Below are positions 1-6,597 of a DNA stretch of 31,421 nucleotides, piece after piece; within the stretch, counting starts at the first letter, position 1; each line of letters opens with the position of its first letter. Location: positions 1-31,421 of the forward strand of contig JAZQRT010000096.1 in NCBI GenBank assembly GCA_045629725.1, written 5' to 3'. Origin of the DNA: SIG714 sp045629725. Its GTDB lineage: Bacteria > Bacillota > Clostridia > Oscillospirales > CAG-272. Position numbers and translations under genes: made by a program. The notes under the pieces were generated by a model. That model made no database searches. It had not been told where the DNA came from and was given only the letters and a program-made list of their open reading frames with translations.

Positions 1-76
1 GGGCAACGTAATCTGCTTTGGTAAGCTCTATATCGGTTTGAGAAATTGGTGCGTAATTGCTTCCCGTGCCGAGATC
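1..76. repeat. 76-bp perfect direct repeat (second copy 188-263)
   Basis: Bases 1-76 are identical to 188-263, giving a period of 187 bp. The match stops exactly where the adapter begins at 77. Both copies encode, on the minus strand, the same stretch of the metallophosphoesterase gene. The 187-bp period equals a 102-bp genomic piece (162-263) plus the 85-bp adapter, so the copy at 1-76 is most simply the start of a second turn around a circular library molecule. It should not be read as a genomic repeat. Confidence 0.9.
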
Positions 77-161
77 AAGTCGGAGGCCAAGCGGTCTTAG
101 GAAAGACAAGACTCACTGACAACTCCTTGGCACACAGAACGACATGGCTACGATCCGACTT
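77..161. other. MGI/DNBSEQ sequencing-library adapter with 10-base index (assembly artefact)
   Basis: From memory, bases 77-109 match the MGI forward adapter with one extra A in the run near 102-104. Bases 120-161 match the reverse complement of the 42-nt MGI reverse adapter with one substitution at about 132. The ten bases between them (110-119) sit where the sample index belongs. The ends form the expected 8-bp inverted repeat (AAGTCGGA at 77-84, TCCGACTT at 154-161). Translating through it adds 28 meaningless residues to the gene at 162-692. This is synthetic sequence and should be masked. Confidence 0.93.
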
Positions 162-692
162 CTCCGTGCGTTTATGAATGTGTCCGAGGGCAACGTAATC
201 TGCTTTGGTAAGCTCTATATCGGTTTGAGAAATTGGTGCGTAATTGCTTCCCGTGCCGAGATCTGCGTGTATTGAGTAAATGCTGATCCTGCTTTTGTCC
301 GATATCTCGGGCAGAGGATGACGTCCCTCTGAATGGGATGTGAATGCGTATCCGTAGATGTCCGCACCACAACGAGCGCGGAGATGCTTGACCTCTGAGG
401 TCTTGAAGATATAAACATTTTCGGGGAATTCATAAATATCGTATACCGACCCTGCAATAAAGGGATCGTGGTTTCCGGGTGATATGAATACCTGAGCGTG
501 GCAATTTTCAAGAATTGAAATGACTTCAAAAGCAAGTTCCTTTTCGGGGAAGGGCGTGTCAAAAAGATCCCCCGATATAAGAAGAACGTCGGTATCTCTC
601 TTATTTGCCTCGTTTATAAGATTTTTAAGTGCCGAAAGGGACATTGTGTCGCGGCGTATATGCATATCGGCAGAATGAATTATCTTGATCAT
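162..692 (-). CDS. SbcD/YhaO-like DNA-repair metallophosphoesterase, 3' end lost at chimeric contig end
   Basis: This is the N-terminal 177 residues of a calcineurin-type phosphoesterase of the SbcD/Mre11 (YhaO) group, the nuclease half of a DNA double-strand-end processing complex. The metal-binding motifs appear in order: D9-x-H11, GDLFD with D42, GNHD at 73-76, H142 and GHIH at 170-173. Full-length family members run to about 340-400 residues, so the C-terminal half is absent. An open frame continues to 75, but everything after E177 is adapter. The ATG at 692 follows an AGGGAG ribosome site. An SbcC/YhaN-type ATPase would be expected just downstream, beyond this window. The domain is certain. 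Which subfamily, and whether the intact gene is DNA-repair or another phosphoesterase, is less so. Confidence 0.8.
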
Positions 693-728
693 TTTAGATT
701 CTCCCTGAAAAATTACTGTACATAAAAT

Positions 729-757
729 ATTATAAACTATTTTGAAAAAAATTTCAA
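729..757 (-). promoter_or_regulatory. Sigma-A promoter of the SbcD-like gene
   Basis: On the minus strand a -35 of TTGAAA (752-757) is followed after 17 bp by a perfect -10 TATAAT (729-734). The start codon lies 37 bp downstream at 692. It is divergent from the rbfA promoter in the same intergenic region. Confidence 0.75.
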
Positions 758-784
758 CTTATTCTTTTATTTTTTGAAAATATA

Positions 785-793
785 TGTTATAAT
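785..793 (+). promoter_or_regulatory. Extended -10 promoter of the rbfA operon
   Basis: A perfect TATAAT at 788-793 is preceded by TGT at 785-787, an extended -10 element. I see no good -35 at the right distance. Transcription would begin near 800, which excludes the ATG at 797 as a start and supports initiation of RbfA at 845. Confidence 0.55.
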
Positions 794-844
794 AGGATGA
801 AATATAATATTATGGATAGTTTTACGCGAACGCGTTGGAGGAAT

Positions 845-1228
845 ATGGCTAATTACAGAATTAATCGAATTAATGAAGAAGTTCAAAAGGAGCTTGCAAC
901 AATTTTAAGAGAAGTGAAGGATCCCAGAGTAAGCTGTAATTTTATCAGCATTACTGCAGTTGACGTGACACCCGACCTTAAGTTTGCAAAGGTGTTTTAT
1001 TCCGTGGTTGCACCTAACCACGATATGAAGGATATAGACAAGGGACTTCGCTCCGCAACGGGATTTATAAGACAAAGACTTGCCAAGGGGCTTAATCTTC
1101 GTCAGACTCCCGAGCTCAAATTCATATATGACAATTCCGCAGAGAACGGAGCATATATTTCAAAGCTTTTGAGAAGTGTTGAGGATAGCCTCAAGGCATC
1201 GGAGGAAGGAGAGGGCTCGGATGAATAA
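845..1228 (+). CDS. rbfA: Ribosome-binding factor A (RbfA)
   Basis: RbfA is a small KH-like protein that binds the immature 30S subunit and helps 16S rRNA 5'-end maturation, notably in the cold. The 127-residue product opens with the typical MANYRINRINEEVQKEL segment and carries the conserved KDPRVS and DLKFAKVFYS stretches, at the usual family length. An in-frame ATG at 797 lies at or upstream of the predicted transcription start. The 845 ATG has a GGAGG only 3 nt away, closer than ideal, but it matches the family N-terminus. The stop overlaps the nrnA start by 8 nt. The gene is usually next to infB, which is not seen here; it opens its own operon. Confidence 0.93.
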   Translation: MANYRINRINEEVQKELATILREVKDPRVSCNFISITAVDVTPDLKFAKVFYSVVAPNHDMKDIDKGLRSATGFIRQRLAKGLNLRQTPELKFIYDNSAENGAYISKLLRSVEDSLKASEEGEGSDE

Positions 1229-2201
1229 GACGGTAGCTCTTGGTGATATTCCGAAGCTTCTTGAGCAAAGGGATAAGTACGTTGTTGTTTGCCACCGTAA
1301 GCCCGACGGAGATACCCTCGGCTCTGCCTTTGCACTTTCCCGTATACTTGAGCTGATGGGAAAGGATGTTAGGATCGTTTGCTCGGATCCCGTACCTACT
1401 TATCTTCAAAAGATCCTTGACGGTACCAAGGTTACGGATGATGCCTTTGTGAAAAACAGCGAGGGTGTAATTGCAGTGGATATTGCCGAAGCCTCTCTTT
1501 TTGGAAAGATCAAGGAAGAAATTACAAAAAAAGGCGTATATTTGAAGATAGATCATCATTTGACCGGTGAGGACTATGCGGTAAATAATTACGTCGATCC
1601 GGAGGCGTCATCCGTTGGAGAGATTATTTATTCTCTTGCCGAGATGATGGGATATTCCTCGGATTATGAGCTTGCCCGCTCCGCTTTCGTTGCGATGTCA
1701 ACGGATACGGGGGGCTTCAGATACAGCAATACCAAGGCTTCAACCTATCTTGCGGCGTCAAAGGTCGCAGAGGTGTGCGGTGAGGAGCTTGCAAACATTA
1801 ATATGCTTCTTTATGAGACAAAGCCCATGTCGAAGCTTATCGGTAATGCAGTTGCGGTTGATTACATGCGGCTTGCATACGATGACCGTTTGGCGTATGT
1901 GGTTCTTGATGATGAAACCAAGGTCGAGGAGGGCATCGTTGACGATGATCTTGACGAGGTGGTCGCACTTTTCCGCAGTATCGAGGGAGTTGTGGCGGCT
2001 TTCCTTGTAAGACAGATAGCTCCGGATAAATACAGGGTTTCTGCCCGTTCAAAGCCCGGATTTGATTGCTCCGCCTTTTGCAGTCACTTTGGCGGCGGCG
2101 GTCATATGTTTGCCGCAGGTTGTAATATAGAAGCGGGAAGCGTGGAGGAGGCAGAGGATATCGTAGTTACTGCCGCCGAGGAGTATTTTTATGATTGTTG
2201 A
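1221..2201 (+). CDS. nrnA: DHH-family nanoRNase / pAp phosphatase (NrnA)
   Basis: This is a bifunctional oligoribonuclease that degrades very short RNAs and 3'-phosphoadenosine 5'-phosphate in the cytoplasm. The 326-residue protein has the DHH phosphoesterase motifs: H25 with DGD at 29-31, D87, the signature DHH at 111-113 and D162. A C-terminal DHHA1 substrate domain ends in a glycine-rich GGGGH motif. The chosen ATG overlaps the end of rbfA, with GGAG 9 nt upstream. An upstream in-frame ATG at 1176 would lie inside rbfA and lacks a site. The 11-bp overlap with truB implies translational coupling. An rbfA-nrnA-truB order is common in Firmicutes. Confidence 0.92.
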   Translation: MNKTVALGDIPKLLEQRDKYVVVCHRKPDGDTLGSAFALSRILELMGKDVRIVCSDPVPTYLQKILDGTKVTDDAFVKNSEGVIAVDIAEASLFGKIKEEITKKGVYLKIDHHLTGEDYAVNNYVDPEASSVGEIIYSLAEMMGYSSDYELARSAFVAMSTDTGGFRYSNTKASTYLAASKVAEVCGEELANINMLLYETKPMSKLIGNAVAVDYMRLAYDDRLAYVVLDDETKVEEGIVDDDLDEVVALFRSIEGVVAAFLVRQIAPDKYRVSARSKPGFDCSAFCSHFGGGGHMFAAGCNIEAGSVEEAEDIVVTAAEEYFYDC

Positions 2202-3090
2202 CGGTGTTGTACTTATAAACAAGCCGAAGGGAATAACATCTCATGACGTTGTCAGCCGAATAAGACGTCTTTACGGTACCAGAAAGGTCGGTCATACAGG
2301 CACACTTGATCCCCTTGCGACGGGTGTAATGGCGGTGCTTATCGGCAGAGCTACAAAAGCGGCGGATTTTATTATCGCAGAGGATAAATCCTACGTTGCT
2401 GAGATGAGGCTGGGACTCAGAACTGATACGCTTGACATTACAGGTGAGGTTTTGGAAACCTGTGAAAACATTCCCACCGAAAATAAATTTATGACGTCCC
2501 TTGATGGCTTTCGCGGAGAAGTCATGCAGGTGCCGCCTATGTACAGTGCTCTCAAGGTTGACGGACAAAAACTTTGCGATCTTGCAAGGCGCGGTACCGT
2601 TGTTGATCGTCAAGCGCGAAAAATTGAGATATATTCGCTGAATGCTGAAAAGATAAACGAGCGGGAATACCGTCTTTTCGTTGATTGCTCCAAGGGAACG
2701 TATATCAGGACGCTTTGCGATGATATAGGAACGGCTCTTGGCTGCGGTGCAACGATGACGAGTCTTGAAAGAACGGCTTCCGGAAATTTCAAGCTTGAAA
2801 ATTCCTACACTCTTGACCGTATCGAGCAAATGACAGAGGATGAGAAACGAAATATCGTCCTGCCAACAGAGGATCTATTTGCACAATATCCTAAGGTGAA
2901 GCTTTCGCAGTTTTTTGCTCGTCTTGCGGCATCAGGAAATGAGATATATCAAAAAAAGATAAAAACAGAACATGATATAGGACAATATATAAGACTTTAT
3001 GACAATAATGGCGTATTCTTTGCAATCGGTCAAGTCAGAGAATACGAGGACGGAAGTGCCATAAAGCCGCTTAAACAGTTTGTAATTTGA
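2191..3090 (+). CDS. truB: tRNA pseudouridine-55 synthase (TruB)
   Basis: TruB converts U55 of the T-loop of all elongator tRNAs to pseudouridine. The 299-residue product has the N-terminal INKPKGITSHD motif and the catalytic aspartate D40 in the GHTGTLDPLATG motif. The middle of the catalytic domain (KVDGQKLCDLARRG and CSKGTYIRTL) and a small C-terminal RNA-binding domain follow. Length is normal for the family. The start lies inside the last codons of nrnA, so translation is probably coupled. Maf follows after 11 nt. Confidence 0.95.
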   Translation: MIVDGVVLINKPKGITSHDVVSRIRRLYGTRKVGHTGTLDPLATGVMAVLIGRATKAADFIIAEDKSYVAEMRLGLRTDTLDITGEVLETCENIPTENKFMTSLDGFRGEVMQVPPMYSALKVDGQKLCDLARRGTVVDRQARKIEIYSLNAEKINEREYRLFVDCSKGTYIRTLCDDIGTALGCGATMTSLERTASGNFKLENSYTLDRIEQMTEDEKRNIVLPTEDLFAQYPKVKLSQFFARLAASGNEIYQKKIKTEHDIGQYIRLYDNNGVFFAIGQVREYEDGSAIKPLKQFVI

Positions 3091-3101
3091 GGAAATAGGA
3101 A

Positions 3102-3683
3102 ATGCTTATACTTGCTTCAAAATCACCCAGAAGAAAAGAAATACTTGAGGGATTGGGACTTGCCTTCAGATGCGAAAGTCCTTTGGTAGATGAAAGCCAT
3201 CCTCCGAAGGTTGAGCCCTCGCTCCTTGTCAGAGAGCTTGCGCTCAGAAAAGCGGAGGCGGTGAGACTTGAGAATCCCACGGATCTTGTGATCTCTGCGG
3301 ACACCATAGTTTATCACAGAGGGCGCATACTTGGAAAGCCGAAGGATGAAAATGATGCTCTTGTGATGCTCCGTCTTCTCTCGGGAGATACGCATACCGT
3401 ATATACGGGGTATGCCGTAAGATCAATGTACAGAACGGTCTGTGATTTTTGCGCAACCGAGGTAAGATTCAGAAATCTTGATGATGAGGAGATCTTAAAC
3501 TACATAAAAACAGGTGAGCCCATGGATAAAGCAGGGGCTTACGGAATACAGGGTATCGGAGCCCTTTTGGTGGATGGAATAGAGGGGGACTATCTTAACG
3601 TTGTTGGTCTTCCTGCCGCTCCTCTCATAGCATGTCTTAAGGATAACTTCGGCTTTGATTATTACGGTAACAAAAATGAGTAA
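3102..3683 (+). CDS. maf: Maf-family nucleoside triphosphate pyrophosphatase
   Basis: Maf proteins hydrolyse non-canonical or modified nucleoside triphosphates (such as dTTP, UTP or methylated forms) to monophosphates and have been tied to septum control in Bacillus. The 193-residue product starts with the defining S-x-S-P-R-R segment (residues 6-11) and has E31 and the SADTIV motif with D67. A GKP loop at 79-81 and the later GAYGIQGIGALLV and GDYLNVVGLP motifs complete the fold. GAGGAAAT lies upstream. The stop overlaps the nth start by 8 nt, the same geometry as rbfA and nrnA. Confidence 0.92.
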   Translation: MLILASKSPRRKEILEGLGLAFRCESPLVDESHPPKVEPSLLVRELALRKAEAVRLENPTDLVISADTIVYHRGRILGKPKDENDALVMLRLLSGDTHTVYTGYAVRSMYRTVCDFCATEVRFRNLDDEEILNYIKTGEPMDKAGAYGIQGIGALLVDGIEGDYLNVVGLPAAPLIACLKDNFGFDYYGNKNE

Positions 3684-4317
3684 AGATCTTAAAATAAGAG
3701 CCGAAAAGATAGTTGAGCGTTTGAAGGAGATATATCCCGAGTCTGAGTGCGCTCTTGAGTATAAGGGTGAGCCTTGGCGGCTTATGGTAATGTCGCGTCT
3801 TTCTGCTCAGTGTACGGATAAAAGAGTAAACGAGGTATCAATTCCGCTTTTTGAAAAATACCCCACACCCGAAGCGATGGCGGAGGGTGAGCTTTCCGAG
3901 ATAGAAGCCATCGTTAGACCTTGCGGGCTTTATAAGGTGAAGGCAAGTGATATTAAAAAAGAATGTCAAAAGCTTGTCTCGGAGTATGGCGGTGAGCTTC
4001 CTTGTGATATGGATAAGCTACTTGAATTTCCCGGCATTGGCAGAAAGATCGCCAATCTTCTCATGGGGGATATTTTCGGCAAGCCTGCTATAGTTGCGGA
4101 TACCCACTGTATAAGAATATCATCAAGGCTTGGGCTTGTTACTCCCCCTTCTAAAAATCCCCTTGTCGTGGAAAAAACGCTGAGAGGGCTTATTCCTGAG
4201 AATGAAGGCTCTGAGTTTTGTCATAGGATCGTGTTTTTTGGTAGAGAAATTTGTACGGCGAGAAGCCCGAAATGCGGGGGATGTCCGCTGTCACAGCTTT
4301 GTGATAAGGTTTTGTAA
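3676..4317 (+). CDS. nth: Endonuclease III, DNA glycosylase/AP lyase (Nth)
   Basis: This base-excision-repair enzyme removes oxidised pyrimidines and nicks abasic sites. The 213-residue product shows the helix-hairpin-helix PGIGRK with catalytic K124, the catalytic D142 in the VADTH motif, and a [4Fe-4S] cluster with C193, C200, C203 and C209 in the exact C-x6-C-x2-C-x5-C spacing. Starting at 3676 gives the family length and an 8-nt overlap with maf. An ATG at 3655 adds seven residues deep inside maf. Maf next to Nth pairs pool cleaning with repair of damaged bases. Confidence 0.95.
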   Translation: MSKDLKIRAEKIVERLKEIYPESECALEYKGEPWRLMVMSRLSAQCTDKRVNEVSIPLFEKYPTPEAMAEGELSEIEAIVRPCGLYKVKASDIKKECQKLVSEYGGELPCDMDKLLEFPGIGRKIANLLMGDIFGKPAIVADTHCIRISSRLGLVTPPSKNPLVVEKTLRGLIPENEGSEFCHRIVFFGREICTARSPKCGGCPLSQLCDKVL

Positions 4318-4360
4318 TTATATTGTATATAATAAATAATGAAAGAAAGGAGGGGAAAAG

Positions 4361-5149
4361 ATGTTTGGATTTTTAAAGAAAAAGAAAAACGAGGCTTCGT
4401 CTGAAAAGAAAAGAGCAATGGTGTACGTGGACTTTGAGCATTGGTACATATCACTTGAAAAGCTTTTTGGAGAAAAGCCCGACCTTAAAGCCTTTAGGCG
4501 TGAGCTTGATGAAAAATATGAGATCGTTGATATCGCGTTTTTCGGAGATTTTTCCAACCCATCACTTCGTGGGGAGATACATAATATAAGAATGGTATCA
4601 AATACCATAATTGAAACTCAAAATTCATCACCGGATTTTGAAAAGGATTTTACAGATTTTATTTTACTTGATCATATTTACCAAAGTGCACTTGCATCGG
4701 ATTCTAATAAGATAGATGCCTACGTTATTTTTACAGGAGACGGTCATTTTTCATCAGTTGTATCATTCCTTGTGAATAAATGCCGAAAGGAAGTTGGAAT
4801 TTATGCAGTTAAAAATGCCGTAAGTGCTCAACTTTCGGGTTGTGCCACCTATACAAGACTCGTACCCGATGAAAAGCAGAAGGATTATAAGTACGAGCGA
4901 ATGGTGCTGAAAAACCTTAAGGTGCTTTATGATAAGAACCGCGGCAAGAAGGTATATCCCACGTTCTTTGCAACGGTTGAGGCTACTGCAAAATATAATA
5001 AGGTTAAGCGTGAAAAGGTGGAAGATGCCCTCAGAGGACTTATCCGCGATGGGTACGTTTTCCAAACCAAGGAGACAATAAAAAACAAGGACGTTGTGAA
5101 GGTCATTCGTGTGAATTGGAAAGCGGTAACAAGAGATGGTATTCTTTGA
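4361..5149 (+). CDS. NYN-domain (PIN-like, LabA/DUF88-type) putative ribonuclease with winged-helix tail
   Basis: The protein has 262 residues. After a lysine-rich N-terminus, residues 20-168 form a NYN domain: D24 in VYVDFEHW, a D96/D99/D104 acidic cluster in a DFTDFILLDH segment, and D127 in FTGDGHF. These are the expected metal-binding carboxylates of a PIN-like nuclease. Residues about 176-255 look like a winged-helix nucleic-acid-binding domain. No signal peptide is present. A strong AAAGGAGG lies upstream. It is 43 nt after nth and could be cotranscribed with it. An RNase or RNA-binding role fits the family, but the substrate is unknown. Confidence 0.75.
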   Translation: MFGFLKKKKNEASSEKKRAMVYVDFEHWYISLEKLFGEKPDLKAFRRELDEKYEIVDIAFFGDFSNPSLRGEIHNIRMVSNTIIETQNSSPDFEKDFTDFILLDHIYQSALASDSNKIDAYVIFTGDGHFSSVVSFLVNKCRKEVGIYAVKNAVSAQLSGCATYTRLVPDEKQKDYKYERMVLKNLKVLYDKNRGKKVYPTFFATVEATAKYNKVKREKVEDALRGLIRDGYVFQTKETIKNKDVVKVIRVNWKAVTRDGIL

Positions 5150-5211
5150 AAAAATGCAACTGTTTCCGAGTTTTATACGATTGAAAAGTAAAAAAAGAAA
5201 GGATTGATAAT

Positions 5212-5718
5212 ATGAAAAAGATCAGATTTGCCTTATTTTTTGTGCTGGTTGTAATTATTGTTTCAATGTTTTTTAGTTGTAAACCGAAGGGACTCGATGG
5301 AACTGTGACTCCTTCCACTACCGAATCAACCTTAAAGCCGACTATTCCCCGTGTGACGTACGACGGCGAGGCAAGATTGGTGGTTGAGGATAAAGAGTAT
5401 AAAATAATTCTGCCCGAGCTTGAGGCAAAACTTGGCTTTCGGGAAGAATATGAAAAGTACCTACCTTACATTACCGACGAACTGCTTATAAAATCCGAAA
5501 AAGCGCTTTTGAAGAACATTGGTGCCAATCGTGATTCTGCTGCGATATATCTTTCGAAGGACAATGAGGGATATTTGTGTCTTTCAAGTGAGGTTATTGT
5601 GAAAATTGATCCTCCGAACGTTAAACTGGGAGACGGAGTGCTTATTTACGAAGGGTGTAATATTGATCACAAGCATGTGTTTTTCCAAGAGCGTATTTCA
5701 ACCGATAGCTTGAAATGA
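5212..5718 (+). CDS. Small predicted lipoprotein of unknown function
   Basis: The 168-residue product has a typical lipoprotein signal: MKK, a hydrophobic stretch at 5-20 and a cysteine at 23 in FFSC. That lipobox is imperfect because position -3 is phenylalanine. A Thr/Ser/Pro-rich linker (about 30-47) follows, then a charged globular part with no motif I recognise. An AGAAAGG lies about 12 nt upstream of the ATG. It is followed by a bidirectional terminator. It would be exposed on the outer face of the membrane. No function can be assigned. Confidence 0.6.
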   Translation: MKKIRFALFFVLVVIIVSMFFSCKPKGLDGTVTPSTTESTLKPTIPRVTYDGEARLVVEDKEYKIILPELEAKLGFREEYEKYLPYITDELLIKSEKALLKNIGANRDSAAIYLSKDNEGYLCLSSEVIVKIDPPNVKLGDGVLIYEGCNIDHKHVFFQERISTDSLK

Positions 5719-5730
5719 CCTATAAAAATT

Positions 5731-5768
5731 AAGACCTCGACGGTTTTCTTGCCGGTCGAGGTCTTTTT
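5731..5768. terminator. Bidirectional intrinsic terminator
   Basis: A perfect 11-bp stem (5731-5741 with 5755-5765) and a 13-nt loop are followed by a T-tract on the plus strand (5764-5768). The run of A at 5724-5728 provides a U-tract on the minus strand. It separates the convergent lipoprotein gene and the HAD phosphatase gene. Confidence 0.88.
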
Positions 5769-5783
5769 CTGTATTATGTATGA

Positions 5784-6533
5784 TTAATTGTTTCCAAGAA
5801 GATATTCGATCATGTCAGCAACGGTGGGCACGACCTTCATGCTGGCGTGAGCTTTTACTTCATCGTGAGCATTTTCAACAACGAAGCTTGAAAAACGGTC
5901 GAGCATTAGAATGTCGTTGAAGTTGTCACCGACTGAGTATATGTCCTTTTCATCAATTCCGAGCTTGCTTGCAAGATATTCAACGGAAACTGCTTTGTTA
6001 CGCCCGTCGGGAACGATGTCAAGACATTGGAAATTTTGGAGAGCGCAAAGCTTATCTCCCAATTTTGCGTTTACTGCCGCAGCTGCCGCTTTAGCTTCGT
6101 CAAAGCTGTGAAAAACAGCGCTGACTTGTGTAAATTCCGTAAAATCCTCAATACTTCCAAAATTGTTGCTCAAGCCAAAATCTGCTTTGTCGCGGAATAC
6201 AACCGTTGCTATCTTTGGACAGTTTACAACTATGTAATAGGTTTTGCACTCGATAAGCAGATCATAAAGCTCCTTTAACGGCTCGGCACTTGAAGAATGA
6301 TAGTATTCAAGCTTGTCCTTTACGTAGCAGGTGTTTCCGCTGTCACCTAAAACGTAATCGGCGGGGATATTATATTTTATTGCGATATCACGTATTTGAG
6401 GAGCGTTTCTGCCCGAAATGATTGCAAATTTATTCCCTGCCTCTTTCCATTTTTCAATGGCGGCGATATCTCTTGCAAGACCTGCTTCATCGGTCCTTAC
6501 TGTTCCGTCAAAATCACTGGCTATAAGTTTCAT
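5784..6533 (-). CDS. Cof-type HAD-superfamily phosphatase
   Basis: The 249-residue protein is a HAD hydrolase with a type IIB cap, a group that dephosphorylates sugar phosphates, FMN or related metabolites. Motif I is DFDGT with nucleophile D7 and acid/base D9. Motif II is S40 in ISGR, motif III is K180 and motif IV is GDNFND with D203 and D207. The cap lies between about 80 and 165. An AGGAAGAAAG precedes the ATG. It has its own promoter, which overlaps the end of the upstream lipoprotein gene. The substrate cannot be told from sequence. Confidence 0.88.
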   Translation of the reverse strand: MKLIASDFDGTVRTDEAGLARDIAAIEKWKEAGNKFAIISGRNAPQIRDIAIKYNIPADYVLGDSGNTCYVKDKLEYYHSSSAEPLKELYDLLIECKTYYIVVNCPKIATVVFRDKADFGLSNNFGSIEDFTEFTQVSAVFHSFDEAKAAAAAVNAKLGDKLCALQNFQCLDIVPDGRNKAVSVEYLASKLGIDEKDIYSVGDNFNDILMLDRFSSFVVENAHDEVKAHASMKVVPTVADMIEYLLGNN

Positions 6534-6568
6534 AATCTTTCTTCCTATTTTATTATATTATTGTATTT

Positions 6569-6597
6569 ATGATATCATACTTCGCTGAAGAAATCAA
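6569..6597 (-). promoter_or_regulatory. Promoter of the HAD phosphatase gene
   Basis: On the minus strand TTGATT (6592-6597) is followed after 17 bp by TATCAT (6569-6574), with TGA directly in front of it as an extended -10. The -35 includes the TGA stop codon (6594-6596) of the upstream 1025-residue lipoprotein gene. The -10 lies in a 10-bp palindrome, ATGATATCAT. Confidence 0.7.

Noticed and set aside
86..160. A tRNA-like or other structured RNA in the odd sequence at the left end
   Set aside because: It is explained by adapter sequence with an index; no cloverleaf forms.
797..844. N-terminal extension of RbfA from the ATG at 797
   Set aside because: It lies at the predicted transcription start, lacks a ribosome site and is not conserved in the family.
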